NCBI GenBank assembly: GCA_021464415.1
Contig: CM038471.1
Span: 73,634,851 to 73,698,850, forward strand
DNA from: Lonicera japonica
Taxonomy: Eukaryota > Streptophyta > Magnoliopsida > Dipsacales > Caprifoliaceae
Reading direction: 5' to 3'
DNA: 64,000 nt
Part shown: positions 62,671 through 64,000 of the stretch, piece after piece
How the letters are laid out: every line of letters starts with the position of its first letter
Position numbering within the stretch: the first letter of the stretch is position 1
Notes under the pieces: generated by a model
The model's database searches: none
What the model was told of the DNA's origin: nothing
The model's input: only the letters and a program-made list of their open reading frames with translations
Made by a program: the position numbers and the translations under genes

Positions 62671-62919
62671 ATGTCACCCACTAAAACTCGGAAGATGGAT
62701 GGAGCAACCAATTGGGGTATGACAATTGTCATTGGAGTCTTTCTTGGCACGCTCTATGGAGGCAGCAAGGAAGTATCTGAATTTGGATGTGAAAGTAGGA
62801 ATGATTTAACCAAGCCTCTTAACTTAGTGGTATTAGGTTGTCACTGTGATAACATTGGGGTCCGCTACTTGGCCAGCGACAGCCACAAATCGCAAGCGAA
62901 AGTTAGTCGAAATGCGTAA
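62671..62919 (+). other. Small open frame, 82 codons, doubtful gene
   Basis: The frame starts with an ATG and encodes a short hydrophobic segment (GMTIVIGVFLGTLYGG) near its N-terminus, then a hydrophilic tail. It could be the first exon of a small membrane protein, since GGSK|E at 62771 precedes an aggaagt that is not a good donor. No family is recognised and a chance frame is possible. Confidence 0.25.
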
Positions 62920-64000
62920 AAGTTGGCCCGCCCCTTGAAAAACTAAAAAAAGAAAGTAGGGATGATTTTGTTTAATTATTTCGATGATGTGATCCGATTA
63001 AATTAGAAACCCAAATCTTGTAAAATGTAAGAAACTGTGGGACATTTGTCTAGTGAAGTGAGTGAAATGGCATGGTGTTGTGAATAAGAAAAAAACTAAT
63101 GAGAGATAAATTCTTGGTACAGATTTGGAATCAACTTATGATATAAACAAGGTTGATACCAAGTTAGATGAGTGGAAGAAAATTTGTTTTTCTAGGGTAG
63201 GAAGGTTAATTAATTACTAATTGTTTATGCTATCGATCCCCTAGTATATTTTAAACAAATACGGCAAAGATTGGGTATGCTTATGGAAGAAAAGAACGAG
63301 AGATGTTAAGATTGTTTACAACTTGAGATATTATATAGAAACGAAAAATAAAATAAGGGGAGCTGAGAACTGGATTGCAGGTCGGTTGGTAAGAAACTAC
63401 GTTGTTTAGGCAGGCGGTTCAAATCTGGACACACGCATTTGAACAACTAGGTCTATTCGATTACACTGCTTGCCACGGGGTTTGGGGTGTTCGGTTTTCA
63501 GAAATTAAATATTTTCTTTGAAAAATGGTTATTGAGATTTCCGCCAGAGAGATTCTCTATAGTGTTATATTGTGAGCTGGGCATACGGGTTAAAAGACTA
63601 TGGTGGATGCAAATGCGATATTCTCGGGGTCTTTTTAGTAGAACTTCGTGGAAATCCATTTCTCAAGTCCTTCTCAGTATTTCTTGATATTACTTTTGGA
63701 GGGTAAGTTGAATTTTGTTTTCCTTCTTTTTCTGGAGGTTCAGGGGTGGGGTTTTTAATGTTTTAGTTTTTTTTTTTTTTTTTTACCCCCAATTTGTTCC
63801 AACTGTGGTGGTCGAATCAAGTGTCTCTTGCTTGCGTAGATAGCTCGTAACTTTGCTTCATGGAGCCTCTCTTTCCTAATGAATTTGGCAGAAACTTTAA
63901 TGGTCCAGCTTTGCTGAGCTTTATTTAGTTTTTGTTTGCTCTGTACTGAGATTAGTTTAAAATTTGGGAGCTGAGATTATTGATGGTGCTTTTGTTCTAT
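62920..64000. other. Window end, no supported gene
   Basis: Apart from the SINE candidate there is an 18-base T-run near 63766-63783 and no convincing coding frame. The 66-codon frame at 63487-63687 has no recognisable features. Confidence 0.4.
63370..63470 (+). repeat. tRNA-derived SINE candidate
   Basis: A box-A-like stretch (gcaggtcggttggtaag, about 63378-63394) is followed about 22 bases on by a good box B (ggttcaaatc, 63416-63425). This spacing fits an internal RNA polymerase III promoter. There is no cloverleaf, so it is not a working tRNA gene. The 3' end and poly-A or T tail are not clear. Confidence 0.4.

Noticed and set aside
63378..63450. tRNA gene
   Set aside because: Box motifs exist but acceptor, D and anticodon stems do not form.

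Overview
This is nuclear DNA from a flowering plant, most likely a eudicot. It is AT-rich, its genes carry GT-AG introns, and it is packed with plant transposon families (MULEs, Ac- and Tag1-like hATs, L1-type LINEs, Ty1/copia, Helitrons, Stowaway and other MITEs). It also holds a plant type IIB Ca2+-ATPase gene. I see no bacterial operon, CRISPR array or phage. The species cannot be named from the sequence alone.

Layout. 1-2.04 kb: two MULE-like elements, one inside the other, each with a perfect 9-bp target duplication. 2.04-9.5 kb (+): an ACA4/ACA11-type autoinhibited Ca2+-ATPase whose exons can be read from 4364 to the stop at 9486; the first exon was not found. 11.3-29.6 kb (-): a three-exon gene for a 174-residue protein of unknown function. 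Its first intron is about 16.2 kb because a LINE was hit by a second LINE and by a Tag1-like hAT, the Tag1-like hAT was hit by a MULE, and the MULE was hit by an intact Ac-like hAT. The three DNA elements are placed by matching target duplications or long inverted ends. 29.7-37.2 kb: MITEs, a Helitron 3' end and mostly unassigned sequence. 37.2-39.2 kb: a possible solo LTR. 39.25-40.98 kb (-): a decayed endogenous pararetrovirus polymerase fragment. 41-54.8 kb (+): a CWC22 splicing-factor pseudogene that keeps its introns but carries stops, frameshifts and an internal rearrangement. One of its introns hosts a complete but dead Ty1/copia element (43059-48282) with 5-bp target duplications. 55.86-61.16 kb: a non-autonomous Helitron with both typical ends. 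61.2-64 kb: MITEs, a 23-C run, a Stowaway element and a possible tRNA-derived SINE.

Function. Host genes that may work are the Ca2+-ATPase (if its first exon lies upstream of the window or was missed) and the 174-residue gene (if its 16-kb intron is still spliced). The only complete mobile-element protein is the 687-residue Ac-like transposase at 20895-23127, which keeps its zinc finger, predicted catalytic triad and dimerisation region. I found no new multi-gene system. The most unusual biology is the four-level transposon nest inside an intron, and a MULE-borne gene fragment whose reading frame is continuous across the hAT insertion site.
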